In this document: in pieces, positions 26,754 through 35,959 of the stretch
Position numbering within the stretch: the first letter of the stretch is position 1
Layout of the letters: each line of letters starts with the position of its first letter
NCBI RefSeq assembly: GCF_001028665.1
Contig: NZ_CP011503.1
Span: forward strand, 3,162,001-3,226,000
From: Burkholderia pyrrocinia
GTDB lineage: Bacteria; Pseudomonadota; Gammaproteobacteria; Burkholderiales; Burkholderiaceae
Length of the DNA: 64,000 nt
Reading direction: 5' to 3'
Translations under genes and position numbers: made by a program
Notes under the pieces: generated by a model
Told to the model about the DNA's origin: nothing
What the model saw: only the letters and a program-made list of their open reading frames with translations
Databases searched by the model: none

Positions 26754-29700
26754 TCAATCCATCTCCAGATCCCCGACCGTTTCCGCCCGCCGCGCCTCGC
26801 GTCTCGTCACCGCAGCGTGCCGGCGGCGCCTGCCAACAGACACCACCACCCGAAACGCCACCGGCGCGAACACGAGCCCGAACATGGTCGCAGCGAGCAC
26901 GCCCCCGAACGCCCCCGTGCCGATCGACCGTCGGCTTTCCGCACCCGCGCCCGTCGCCAGCACGAGCGGCACGACCCCGAGCAAAAACGCCATCGACGTC
27001 ATCACGATCGGCCGGAACCGCGCAGCGGCCGCGTCGATCACCGCCTGCCGCAGCGGCACCCCGCGCCCGGCGAGATCGCGTGCGTACTGCACGATCAGGA
27101 TCGCGTTCTTCGCCGCCAGCCCAACCACGGTGATCATCCCGACCTTGAAGTACACGTCGTTCGGCATGCCGCGCGCAAGCGCCGCCGCAATCGCGCCGAT
27201 CATGCCGAGCGGCACGATCGTCAGCACGGACAGCGGAATCGACCAGCTTTCGTACAGCGCGGCAAGCGCCATGAACACCGCGAGCACGGACAGCCCGACG
27301 AGCAGCGGCGTTTGCCGCGCGGCAACCTGCTCCTCGCGCGCCGCATCGACCCAATCGAAGCCGATCCCGGCCGGCAGCGCACCGGCGAGCCGCTCCATCT
27401 CCGCCATCGCCGCGCCCGAACTCGTGCCGGTCGCCGGCCGGCCGCTGATGTCGAGCGACGGATAACCGTTGTACCGATTCAGCATCACCGGGCCGATCGT
27501 CCAGCGCGGCGCGGCGATGGCCGACAGCGGAACCATGTCGCCGGTGCGGTTCGGCACGGTCAGCGCCATCAGTTGCGCATCGGTCGCGCGGGCGACCGGG
27601 TCGGCCTCGATGATCACCCGCCGCATCCGGCCCGACGCCGGAAAGTCGTTGATGTAGTTCGAGCCGAACGTGCCGCCCAGGAGCCCCGCGATCCGCTCGA
27701 ACGGTACGCCGAGCGCATACGCTTTCGCGCGATCGACATCGAGTTCGATACGCGGCGCGTCCGGCAGGTCTTCGAAATGCACGGCGGCCAGCAACGGATC
27801 CGCCTTCGCACGTTCGGACAGCTGCTCGCGAGCCGCCTTCAACGCGTCGAGCCCGATGCCGCCGCGATCCTCGAGCCGAAACGTGAATCCGTCGGCATGC
27901 CCGATGCCGCGCACCGACGGCGGCAGCGACGCCTCGACGTCGCCGTCGAGGATCGTGCCGAAATGCCCGTTGAGCCGGTCGCGCAGCGCCATCGCGTCGA
28001 CGTCGCGCTGCGCCCAGTCCTTCAACTCCACGAACGCCATCCCGACGTTCTGCCCGCTGCCCGCGAAACTCCAGCCGATCACGCTCGTCACGTTCGCGAT
28101 CGCCGGCTCCGCGCGCAGGATCGCCTCGACACGCTCGACGACCCCGAGCGTGCGCGCCTGCGTGGCGCCCGCCGGCAACTGGATCATCACCTGCAGTTGC
28201 CCCTGGTCTTCGGTCGGCAGGAAGCCGCCCGGCATCATCCAGTACAGCAGCCCGCATGCGATCACGAGCGCCGCGTAGACCGCCACGACCAGGCCGGTGC
28301 GGCGCACGGCGAACACCGCGATGCGGCGATAACCGGTTTCAGCGCGCGCGAAGGCCGAACCGAACCGGTCGGCCAGACGCGCGCCGATGCCGCGTCGCCG
28401 TGCGCGGCCGGTTCCGCCGTCGTGTCGCGCGACCGGCTTCAGCAGGTTCGCGCACAGCGCGGGCGTGAGCGACAGCGCCATGAACGACGACACCAGCATC
28501 GATGCGATCATCGCCACCGCGAACTGCCGGTAGATGCCGCCGACGGTGCCCGGAAAGAACGCCATCGGCACGAATACCGCGGTCAGCACCGCGGTCACGC
28601 CGACGATCGCCCCGCCGATCCGCTTCATGGCCCGGCGCGTGGCGTCGCGCGGCGACACGCCCTCCTCCATCACCCGGTGCACGCTCTCGACGACGACGAT
28701 CGCGTCGTCGACGAGGATGCCGATCGCCAGCACGAGGCCGAACATCGTGAACACGTTGATCGACAGGCCGAACGCCCACATCGCGACGAACGCGCCCATC
28801 AGCGTGACAGGAATCACGACGGTCGGCACCAGCGTGCAACGCAGATCGCGCAGGAACAGCCACATCACACAGAACACCAGCACGACCGCCTCGACGAGCG
28901 TCAGCACGACCTCGCGGATCGCGATCGTCACGAAATGCGCGCCGTCGAACGGAATCTCGATCGCCACGCCCGGCGGCAACGTCCTCGACAACTCTACAAG
29001 CCGCACACGGATCGCGTTCGACGTTTCGAGCGCGTTGCCGCGCGGGCCGAGCTGGATGCCGACGGTGGCCGCCGGCCGGCCGTTCAGCCGCGAATAGAAC
29101 GAGTAGTCGTCGCGGCCGATTTCGACACGCGCGACGTCGGCGACACGCACCGCCGACCCGTCCGGCTTCGACTTCAGCACGATCCGGCCGAACTCGTCCG
29201 GCGACGCGAGCTGCCCCTTGACGACGATCGACGCGGTGAGCTGCTGGCCGCCCGGGAACGGCGCATCGCCGATCGCGCCGGCCGTCACCGTCGCGTTCTG
29301 CGTGCCGATCGCCGCGATCACGTCGTCGGCGCCGACACCGTATTCGCGCAGCTTGTGCGGATCGAGCCAGACCCGCAGCGCCTCGTCGGCGTCCCACAGC
29401 TCGGCCGCGCCGACGCCCGGCGCACGCTTCAGTTCGCGCAGCACGTAGCGGTTCAGGTAATCGCCGAGTTGCGCGGAATCGCGCGTGCCGTCGGTCGACG
29501 TCAGCGTGACGAGCATCAGGAACGTGTTCGCCGCCTTGAATACACCGATCCCCTGCTGGACGACCTGCTGCGGCAATCGCGACTCGACCTGCTTCAGCCG
29601 GTTGTTCACGTCGACGAGCGCGATGTCCGGATCGGTGCCGGGCGAAAACGTCACGTCGATCTCGAGGTTGCCGTGACCGTCGCTGCTCGTCTCGTAGTAC

Positions 29701-29933
29701 AGGAGCCCGTCGGCGCCGTCGAGGCTTTCCTCGATGATGCTGCCGACATCGCCGTCGACCGTCTCGGTCGACGCGCCCGGATACGCGGCCGTGATCACGA
29801 CCCGCGGCGGCGCGAGGCGCGGATATTGCGCGATCGGAAGCTGCGGAATGGCGAGCACGCCCGCGACGACGATTGCGAGCGCAACGATCCACGCAAAGAC
29901 GGGACGATCGATGAAGAACGACGGCATCGACAT
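26754..29933 (-). CDS. RND efflux permease, HAE1 family
   Basis: This 1059-residue inner-membrane protein has the two-fold RND layout: TM1 followed by a large periplasmic loop (about residues 30-335), TM2-6, TM7 (about 550-570), a second loop, and TM8-12. The charged relay of TM4 is visible (GLVLAIGILVDDAIVVVE), and MFFPGT-like AFFPGTVGGIYRQFA follows TM6. It should form a trimeric proton-driven pump for hydrophobic drugs. No membrane-fusion adaptor or outer-membrane factor gene is adjacent; it follows YejF by about 106 bp and may depend on adaptors encoded elsewhere. Confidence 0.9.
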   Translation of the reverse strand: MSMPSFFIDRPVFAWIVALAIVVAGVLAIPQLPIAQYPRLAPPRVVITAAYPGASTETVDGDVGSIIEESLDGADGLLYYETSSDGHGNLEIDVTFSPGTDPDIALVDVNNRLKQVESRLPQQVVQQGIGVFKAANTFLMLVTLTSTDGTRDSAQLGDYLNRYVLRELKRAPGVGAAELWDADEALRVWLDPHKLREYGVGADDVIAAIGTQNATVTAGAIGDAPFPGGQQLTASIVVKGQLASPDEFGRIVLKSKPDGSAVRVADVARVEIGRDDYSFYSRLNGRPAATVGIQLGPRGNALETSNAIRVRLVELSRTLPPGVAIEIPFDGAHFVTIAIREVVLTLVEAVVLVFCVMWLFLRDLRCTLVPTVVIPVTLMGAFVAMWAFGLSINVFTMFGLVLAIGILVDDAIVVVESVHRVMEEGVSPRDATRRAMKRIGGAIVGVTAVLTAVFVPMAFFPGTVGGIYRQFAVAMIASMLVSSFMALSLTPALCANLLKPVARHDGGTGRARRRGIGARLADRFGSAFARAETGYRRIAVFAVRRTGLVVAVYAALVIACGLLYWMMPGGFLPTEDQGQLQVMIQLPAGATQARTLGVVERVEAILRAEPAIANVTSVIGWSFAGSGQNVGMAFVELKDWAQRDVDAMALRDRLNGHFGTILDGDVEASLPPSVRGIGHADGFTFRLEDRGGIGLDALKAAREQLSERAKADPLLAAVHFEDLPDAPRIELDVDRAKAYALGVPFERIAGLLGGTFGSNYINDFPASGRMRRVIIEADPVARATDAQLMALTVPNRTGDMVPLSAIAAPRWTIGPVMLNRYNGYPSLDISGRPATGTSSGAAMAEMERLAGALPAGIGFDWVDAAREEQVAARQTPLLVGLSVLAVFMALAALYESWSIPLSVLTIVPLGMIGAIAAALARGMPNDVYFKVGMITVVGLAAKNAILIVQYARDLAGRGVPLRQAVIDAAAARFRPIVMTSMAFLLGVVPLVLATGAGAESRRSIGTGAFGGVLAATMFGLVFAPVAFRVVVSVGRRRRHAAVTRREARRAETVGDLEMD

Positions 29934-30039
29934 GCGTCAGCGAACCGCCGGCGTTCCGGCGCGGGACCGCAGGACGGCATCACCGTCGGCACCGCCGCAC
30001 AGAGCGTGGGCGGCCTGGGTGCGCTTCGCCCGGTTCGCG

Positions 30040-31674
30040 TCAATCATCGGTTCCCTCTTGCGGGCCGCGCACCGGAGCCAGCATCGACGACGCAAGCAGC
30101 GCGCGTGTATACGGATGGGACGGCGCATGCAGCACGTCGAGCGTATCGCCCTCCTCGACCACGCGCCCCGCTTTCATTACGACGACCCGGTGGGCCATCG
30201 CACGCATCACCGCGAGATCGTGCGTGATGAACAGGTAGCTCAGTTTGTACTTCTTTTGCAGATTCGTCAGCAGATTCAGCACCTGCTTCTGGATCGACAC
30301 GTCGAGCGCGCTCGTCGGTTCGTCCAGCACCAGCAGTTCCGGCTCCACCGCCAGCGCGCGCGCGATCGCGATCCGCTGCCGCTGGCCGCCGGAGAATTCG
30401 TGCGGATAACGCAGCATCGACTCGGCCGGCAGGCCGACCTCCTGAAGCAGCGCGGCGATCCGCGCGCGCCGCGCGTCTCCGGCCACCTGCGGCCGGTGCA
30501 CGGCGTGTCCCTCGCCGACGATCTGCTCGACCGTCATCCGCGGCGACAGCGAGCCGAACGGGTCCTGGAACACGACCTGCATCCTGCCGTACAGCGCGCG
30601 CCTGCCGCCCGTCCTCCGCAGCGCTTCCAGCGGCATGCCGTCGATCTCGATCGAGCCGGCCGCCGGCCGCTGCAGGCCGAGCACGGTCGCCGCCAGCGTC
30701 GATTTACCCGAACCCGACTCGCCGACGATCCCGAGTGTTTCGCCGCGCCTCAGGTTCAGTTTCACGTCGTGCACGGCCCGGAACGTCGTCTTGCCGAGCG
30801 CCGCGCGCCAACCCTTCGCCGCGACGCGGTAATCGACGGCGAGGTCCTGCACGTCGAGGATCGTCTGCGCGCCGGCCGCGACCGGCTCGACGTCCCGCTG
30901 CGGTGCGCTGTCGAGCAGCCGGCGCGTATAGGCGTGCCGCGGCGCGGCGAACAGTGCGTCGGTCGTATTCGTCTCCACGAGCACGCCCTGCTCCATCACG
31001 GCCACGCGCTGGGCGAAGCGCCGCACGAGATTCAGGTCGTGCGTGATCAGCAGCACGGCCATCCCGCGCGCGGCCGCCTCCTGCTCCTGCAGTTCGATCA
31101 GCAGATCGACGATCTGCTGGCGCACCGTCACGTCGAGCGCCGTCGTCGGCTCGTCCGCCAGCAACAGCCGCGGCCGGCACGCCAGCGCCATCGCGATCAT
31201 CGCGCGCTGCCGCTGCCCGCCCGACAACTGATGCGGAAAGCTGTCGATACGCCGCTCCGGCTCCGGGATACCGGTGCGCCGCAACAGCGCGATGCCGCGC
31301 TCGCGCGCGTCGCCCGGCCGCAGCCCTTCGTGCAGCCGCAGGCTCTCGGCGATCTGCTTGCCGATCGTATACAGCGGATTCAGCGCGGTCATCGGTTCCT
31401 GGAACACCATCGCGATGTCGGCGCCGCGAATCCCGCGCATCTGCTGTTCGGTCTTCGCGAGCAGGTCCTCGCCGTCGAACAGCATCCGTCCCGACAGCGT
31501 CGCCTGCTGTGCGAGGCGCAGAATCGACAGCGCCGTCACGCTCTTGCCCGACCCCGATTCGCCGACGAGCGCCACGCGCTCGCCGCGGCCGACCGACAGG
31601 CTCAGGTCCTGCACGGCCGCCTTCGCGCCGAAGCGCGCCGAAAACCCGTCGATCTGCAGCAACGCGTTCGCCAT
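30040..31674 (-). CDS. yejF: ABC transporter dual ATPase YejF
   Basis: This 544-residue cytoplasmic protein holds two ABC ATPase domains (about residues 5-260 and 285-535), each with Walker A (GESGSGKS), signature (LSGGQRQR and FSGGQRQR) and Walker B (LLLADEPTTALD and LLVLDEPTSALD). It energises the YejABE peptide importer, known for oligopeptide and microcin C uptake. The start overlaps the yejE stop (ATGATG at 31677-31672; the first Met is an alternative). It is last in the yej operon. Confidence 0.92.
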   Translation of the reverse strand: MANALLQIDGFSARFGAKAAVQDLSLSVGRGERVALVGESGSGKSVTALSILRLAQQATLSGRMLFDGEDLLAKTEQQMRGIRGADIAMVFQEPMTALNPLYTIGKQIAESLRLHEGLRPGDARERGIALLRRTGIPEPERRIDSFPHQLSGGQRQRAMIAMALACRPRLLLADEPTTALDVTVRQQIVDLLIELQEQEAAARGMAVLLITHDLNLVRRFAQRVAVMEQGVLVETNTTDALFAAPRHAYTRRLLDSAPQRDVEPVAAGAQTILDVQDLAVDYRVAAKGWRAALGKTTFRAVHDVKLNLRRGETLGIVGESGSGKSTLAATVLGLQRPAAGSIEIDGMPLEALRRTGGRRALYGRMQVVFQDPFGSLSPRMTVEQIVGEGHAVHRPQVAGDARRARIAALLQEVGLPAESMLRYPHEFSGGQRQRIAIARALAVEPELLVLDEPTSALDVSIQKQVLNLLTNLQKKYKLSYLFITHDLAVMRAMAHRVVVMKAGRVVEEGDTLDVLHAPSHPYTRALLASSMLAPVRGPQEGTDD

Positions 31675-32777
31675 CATCGCCCCCCGCCGAACGCCGAGCC
31701 GCGCGCGCGCGTGTCGAGTGCGTTGCGCAGCGCGTCGCCCATGAACGTCAGCAGCAGCAGCGTCACCACCAGCGCCGCGAATGCGGAGATCGAGATCCAC
31801 CATGCGTCGAGGTTGTTCTTGCCCTCCTGGAGCAGCTCGCCCAGGCTCGGCGTCGGCGGCTGCACGCCGAGGCCCAGGAAATCGAGGCTCGTCAGCGACA
31901 GGATCGCGGCGCTCATGCGGAACGGCAAAAACGTGATCACCGGCGTGAGGCTGTTCGGCAGCACGTGGCGCCACATGATCTGCGCATTCGTCAGCCCCAT
32001 CGTGCGCGCCGCTTTGACGTAGTCGAGCATACGGTTGCGCAGGAATTCGGCGCGCACGTAATCGGACAGCACGAGCCAGCCGAACATCGACAGCAGGATG
32101 AACAGCAGCCACAGCGACGGCGTGAAGATCGACGCGAAGATGATCAGCAGGTACAGGTCCGGCAGCGCGCTCCAGATCTCGATCAGGCGCTGCCCGACCA
32201 GGTCGGTGCGGCCGCCGTAGAAGCCCTGCAGCGCGCCCGTCAGCACGCCGACCAGCACGCCCGACACGGTCAGCGCGAACGCCATCAGCACCGACAGCCG
32301 GAACCCGTACAGCAGCCGCGCGAGCACGTCGCGGCCGAACTGGTCGGTGCCGAGCCAGTTGCTCGCCGACGGCGGCGCCGGATACGGCTGCGATGCGAAG
32401 TAGTCGATCGTGTCGTAGCGGTAGCGATTCGGCGGATAGACCGCGAAATTGCCGTGCGACTCGAGCTTCGCGCGCATGTAGGGATCGAGATAGTTCGTCC
32501 GCGCGGGAAAGTCGCCGCCGAACGCGGTCTCCGGATAGTCCTTCAGGATCGGGAAATAATAGTGCCCGTCGTAGCGCACGAGCAGCGGCCGGTCGTTCGA
32601 CAGGCCGTCGGCACACAGGCTGAGCACGAACAGCGCCGCGAAGATCACGAGGCTTGCATAACCGAGCGGCTGCGCGCGAAAGCGCTGCCACGTGCGCCGC
32701 CACGGCGACGGCGACGGCGCGCACGCGCGATCAGTGGTCCAGGCGGCCGAACTGGATACGGGGGTCGACGACGACAT
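31674..32777 (-). CDS. yejE: ABC peptide transporter permease YejE
   Basis: This 367-residue inner-membrane permease has an N-terminal helix (about residues 38-58), then a periplasmic loop with GTDQFGRDVLARLLYG, typical of DppC/OppC-like permeases, and five further helices. The EAA loop reads AARTMGLTNAQIMWRHVLPN. The gene start overlaps the yejB end by 47 bp, so the two are translationally close. It pairs with YejB to form the channel for peptide import. Confidence 0.92.
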   Translation of the reverse strand: MSSSTPVSSSAAWTTDRACAPSPSPWRRTWQRFRAQPLGYASLVIFAALFVLSLCADGLSNDRPLLVRYDGHYYFPILKDYPETAFGGDFPARTNYLDPYMRAKLESHGNFAVYPPNRYRYDTIDYFASQPYPAPPSASNWLGTDQFGRDVLARLLYGFRLSVLMAFALTVSGVLVGVLTGALQGFYGGRTDLVGQRLIEIWSALPDLYLLIIFASIFTPSLWLLFILLSMFGWLVLSDYVRAEFLRNRMLDYVKAARTMGLTNAQIMWRHVLPNSLTPVITFLPFRMSAAILSLTSLDFLGLGVQPPTPSLGELLQEGKNNLDAWWISISAFAALVVTLLLLTFMGDALRNALDTRARGSAFGGGR

Positions 32778-33783
32778 AGCAGATATCCGCGATGAGCTTG
32801 GTCAGCAGACCGATCAGGGTGAACAGGAACAGCGAGCCGAGCACGACCGGATAGTCGCGGCGGATCACCGAGTCGTACGACAGTTGCCCCATCCCGTCGA
32901 GCGAGAACAGCGTCTCGATCAGCAGGTTGCCGTTCAGGAACGCGCCGACGAATGCGGCCGGAAGCCCGGTGAGCAGCGGGATCGCCGCATTGCGCAGCAC
33001 GTGCTTCCACAGCACGTCGCGCTCCGGCGCCCCCTTCGCGCGCGCGGTCAGCACGTACTGCCGGCCGATTTCCTCGAGGAAGGTGTTCTTCGTCAGGATC
33101 GTGACGATCGCGAAATTACCGATCACCGACGCGGTCACCGGCATCACGATGTGCCACAGATAGTCGAGCGTCTTGCCGATCAGCGTCAGGTCGTCGAAGT
33201 TGTCCGACGTGAGCCCGCGCATCGGAAACGCCTGCCAGAACGTGCCGCCGCCGAACAGCATCAGCAGCAGCACACCGAGCACGAAACCCGGCACCGCGTA
33301 GCCGGTCAGCACCAGCACGCTCGTCACGGTGTCGAACCGCGAGCCGTTGCGCACCGCCTTCGCGATGCCGAGCGGTACCGACACGAGATAGGTGAGGATC
33401 ACCGTCCACAGCCCGAGCGTGATCGACACCGGCAGCTTCGACCGGATCACCGCCCACACGCTGCGGTGCGCGAAGTAGGACTGGCCGAGGTCGAACGTCG
33501 CATAGCTTTTCAGCATCAGCAGATAGCGCTCGAGCGGCGGTTTGTCGAAGCCGAACTGCTTGCGGATCTGCTCGATCTGCTGCGGATCGACGCCCTGGCT
33601 GCCGTGGTAGCCGCCCCCGCCTCCGCCCGCCTCGCCCCCGCGCGCGCTGCCGTGGCGCAACTGCGCGAGCACCTGCTCCACCGGGCCGCCCGGCACGAAC
33701 TGCGTGACCGCGAACGTGATCGTCACCACCCCGACCAGCGTCGGGATCATCAGCAGCAGCCGCCTGAATATGTATGCCAGCAT
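32731..33783 (-). CDS. yejB: ABC peptide transporter permease YejB
   Basis: This 350-residue permease begins with the DppB-type helix (MLAYIFRRLLLMIPTLVGVV) and has a Gly-rich insertion (about residues 48-60, GGEAGGGGGGYHG) in the first periplasmic loop. The EAA loop RAKGAPERDVLWKHVLRNA couples it to YejF. Its ATG follows the yejA stop by 12 bp. It forms the peptide channel with YejE. Confidence 0.92.
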   Translation of the reverse strand: MLAYIFRRLLLMIPTLVGVVTITFAVTQFVPGGPVEQVLAQLRHGSARGGEAGGGGGGYHGSQGVDPQQIEQIRKQFGFDKPPLERYLLMLKSYATFDLGQSYFAHRSVWAVIRSKLPVSITLGLWTVILTYLVSVPLGIAKAVRNGSRFDTVTSVLVLTGYAVPGFVLGVLLLMLFGGGTFWQAFPMRGLTSDNFDDLTLIGKTLDYLWHIVMPVTASVIGNFAIVTILTKNTFLEEIGRQYVLTARAKGAPERDVLWKHVLRNAAIPLLTGLPAAFVGAFLNGNLLIETLFSLDGMGQLSYDSVIRRDYPVVLGSLFLFTLIGLLTKLIADICYVVVDPRIQFGRLDH

Positions 33784-33795
33784 CGTTGCTCCCCG

Positions 33796-35718
33796 TCAGG
33801 CCGCCGCAGCGGGTTGTGCCGCAGGTTTCTTCACGTACCAGTAATCGATGATCCAGTCCTCGTACTGATAGGAGTCCGGCACGATCGCCGGGTGGCCGAG
33901 CGTCGCCTTGTACGCGATCCGCGCGTTCGGCAGATAGTACTGCGGGATCAGCGCGTACAGGTTGATCAGCACGCGGTCGAGCGCGTGCGTGGCCGTCTCG
34001 AGATCGTCGAGCGTGTCGGCCGCGAGCGCCGCGCGGATCAGCGCATCGACGGCCTTCGACTTCACGCCCGGATAGTTCTCGGAGCCCGGCTGCGATGCGG
34101 CCGCGCTGCCGAAACGGCGCGTCAGCTCCGCGCCCGGGATCGTCACGGGCAGGTAGATGTACGTCGTCATGTCGTACTCGAAATTGTCGAGCCGCTTCAG
34201 GTAGACCGCGCTGTCGATCTCGTGCAGGTACGCGTGGATGCCGAGCGTCGCGAGCGCCTGCGTGTACGGCAGGATCAGGCGGTCCATGCCGGGCTGGTCG
34301 TCGATGATCTCGATCGTCATCGGCGTGCCGTTCGCGTCGCGCAGCGCGCCGTCGCGGTAGTGCCAGCCCGCCTGCGCAAGCAGGTCGCGCGCCTCCTTCA
34401 GGTTCGCGCGCAGCGAGCCGGGCGGCAGCGTCGACGGCTGGCCGACCATCGGCCCGAACACCGCCGGCGGCAGCGTCGACCGGTAGGGTTCGAGCAGCGC
34501 GAGCTCCTTGGCGCTCGGCACGCCGGACGCCGCGAACGGGCTCGCCTCCCAGAAGCTGCTGGTGCGGCGATACTGCCCGTAGAACATCATCCGGCTCATC
34601 CAGTCGAAGTCGAACGCCAGCGCGAGTGCATGCCGCACGCGCACGTCCTGGAACATCGGCTTGCGCATGTTCATCAGGAAACCCTGCATCTGCGCGGGGC
34701 CGTCCGGGAATTCCCCCTTCTTCAGCATGCCGTTGCGGAAATTCTTGCCCACGTACTTGCGCGCCCACTGCGTCGAGCTGTATTCCATGCGCGCGTCGAC
34801 GTCGCCGGCCTTGAACGCTTCGAGCGACGTGTACTGGTCCAGGTACAGCTTGAACGACACGCGGGCGAAGCGAAACATCCCGCGCCGCGACGGCAGGTTC
34901 GCGGCCCAGTAGTGCGGGTTGCGCACGTAGCGGATCTGCTTGTCGTTCCTGCGCTGCTCGATCAGGTAGGGACCGCTCGCGATGGGCGGCACCGTCGCGA
35001 TCTGGTCGAACGGCGGCCGCGTGCCGTCCGCGCGTTGCCCCCATTTCGGCGAGAACACCGGCAGGTCGCCCGCGATCAGCGCCGCGTCGCGCTCCGCGTG
35101 CTTGAATTCGAAGCGGACTGCATGGCTGTCGACCACCACCGCGCGCTTGATGATCGAGAACTGCGCGTTGTAGATCGGCGACGCCTGCGGGCTCGTCAGC
35201 GTGTCGAACGAATACTTGATGTCTGCCGCGGTGATCGCGTCGCCGTTCGAGAAGCGCGCGGCCGGGTTGATGTGGAACGTTGCCGACAGCCGGTCCGGTG
35301 CGACCTCGACGTCGTCGGCGATCAGCGCGTACTCGGACGCGAGCTCGTCCCAGCTGCGCTGCATCAGCGTGTCGAACATCAGGTTCTTGATGTCCGGCGC
35401 GGGCGAGCCGCGCACGAGGAACGGATTCAGCGAGTCGTAGCTTTGCGCTTCGTCGTAGTTTTCGAAATCGAGCGTACCGGTGTCCGGTGCATCCACATCC
35501 GCATAGTCGAAATGCGTGAAGTCCGGCGGATATTTCGGCTGGTCGTATTGCGAAATCGCCGACACCGCGAGCGCGGCCCGTGGCATGGCCCCGCCCGACG
35601 CGAGCAGCACTGCGCACGCAAACAACGCCGCGCGCGTGCCGTTGCGCACCAGCCCGTGCGCGCGCATCCGGCGCGCGTGACGCGGTACACGTGCCCATCG
35701 CCATTTCAACAGTGTCAT
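33796..35718 (-). CDS. yejA: periplasmic peptide-binding protein YejA
   Basis: This 640-residue extracellular solute-binding protein family 5 member has a long basic leader and a hydrophobic core ending near PRAALA (about residue 50), then a mature domain with DAITAADIKYSFDTL, typical of the YejA/OppA class. It delivers peptides to YejBE. It is the first gene of the yej operon and lies downstream of the TonB-dependent receptor, from which it is separated by a strong terminator. Confidence 0.9.
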   Translation of the reverse strand: MTLLKWRWARVPRHARRMRAHGLVRNGTRAALFACAVLLASGGAMPRAALAVSAISQYDQPKYPPDFTHFDYADVDAPDTGTLDFENYDEAQSYDSLNPFLVRGSPAPDIKNLMFDTLMQRSWDELASEYALIADDVEVAPDRLSATFHINPAARFSNGDAITAADIKYSFDTLTSPQASPIYNAQFSIIKRAVVVDSHAVRFEFKHAERDAALIAGDLPVFSPKWGQRADGTRPPFDQIATVPPIASGPYLIEQRRNDKQIRYVRNPHYWAANLPSRRGMFRFARVSFKLYLDQYTSLEAFKAGDVDARMEYSSTQWARKYVGKNFRNGMLKKGEFPDGPAQMQGFLMNMRKPMFQDVRVRHALALAFDFDWMSRMMFYGQYRRTSSFWEASPFAASGVPSAKELALLEPYRSTLPPAVFGPMVGQPSTLPPGSLRANLKEARDLLAQAGWHYRDGALRDANGTPMTIEIIDDQPGMDRLILPYTQALATLGIHAYLHEIDSAVYLKRLDNFEYDMTTYIYLPVTIPGAELTRRFGSAAASQPGSENYPGVKSKAVDALIRAALAADTLDDLETATHALDRVLINLYALIPQYYLPNARIAYKATLGHPAIVPDSYQYEDWIIDYWYVKKPAAQPAAAA

Positions 35719-35879
35719 GGTCAGTCTGTCCGGAAGCGTGCTGGCGCGATGCCTGCGCGCGGTCGATGCCTGTACCGGACGCAGCGTGCCGCCCGCGTCC
35801 CGCTGGTTACTCGTGCTGAAAACGATCCGACAAGCTGCGCCGTCGCGGTCCCGGTTGCGGACCGTCGTGGCGCCACGCG

Positions 35880-35927
35880 AAAAAAGGCCGCTCCATGGAA
35901 AGGGGGGGTGTGGACGTGGAGCGGCCG
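35880..35927 (-). terminator. factor-independent terminator after the TonB receptor
   Basis: The stem GGCCGCTCCA (35887-35896) / TGGAGCGGCC (35918-35927) is followed on the minus strand by seven T residues (35886-35880). This is a classical terminator 33 bp beyond the receptor stop. It means yejA needs its own promoter in the 160 bp that follow. Confidence 0.9.
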
Positions 35928-35959
35928 GTCTAAAGCCTGTCAGTGCATCGCGATCCCCG

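Noticed and set aside
26817..30227. 1136-codon plus-strand frame opposite the RND gene
   Set aside because: Extreme Arg/His/Asp content typical of antisense frames in GC-rich DNA; the RND gene on the other strand is certain.
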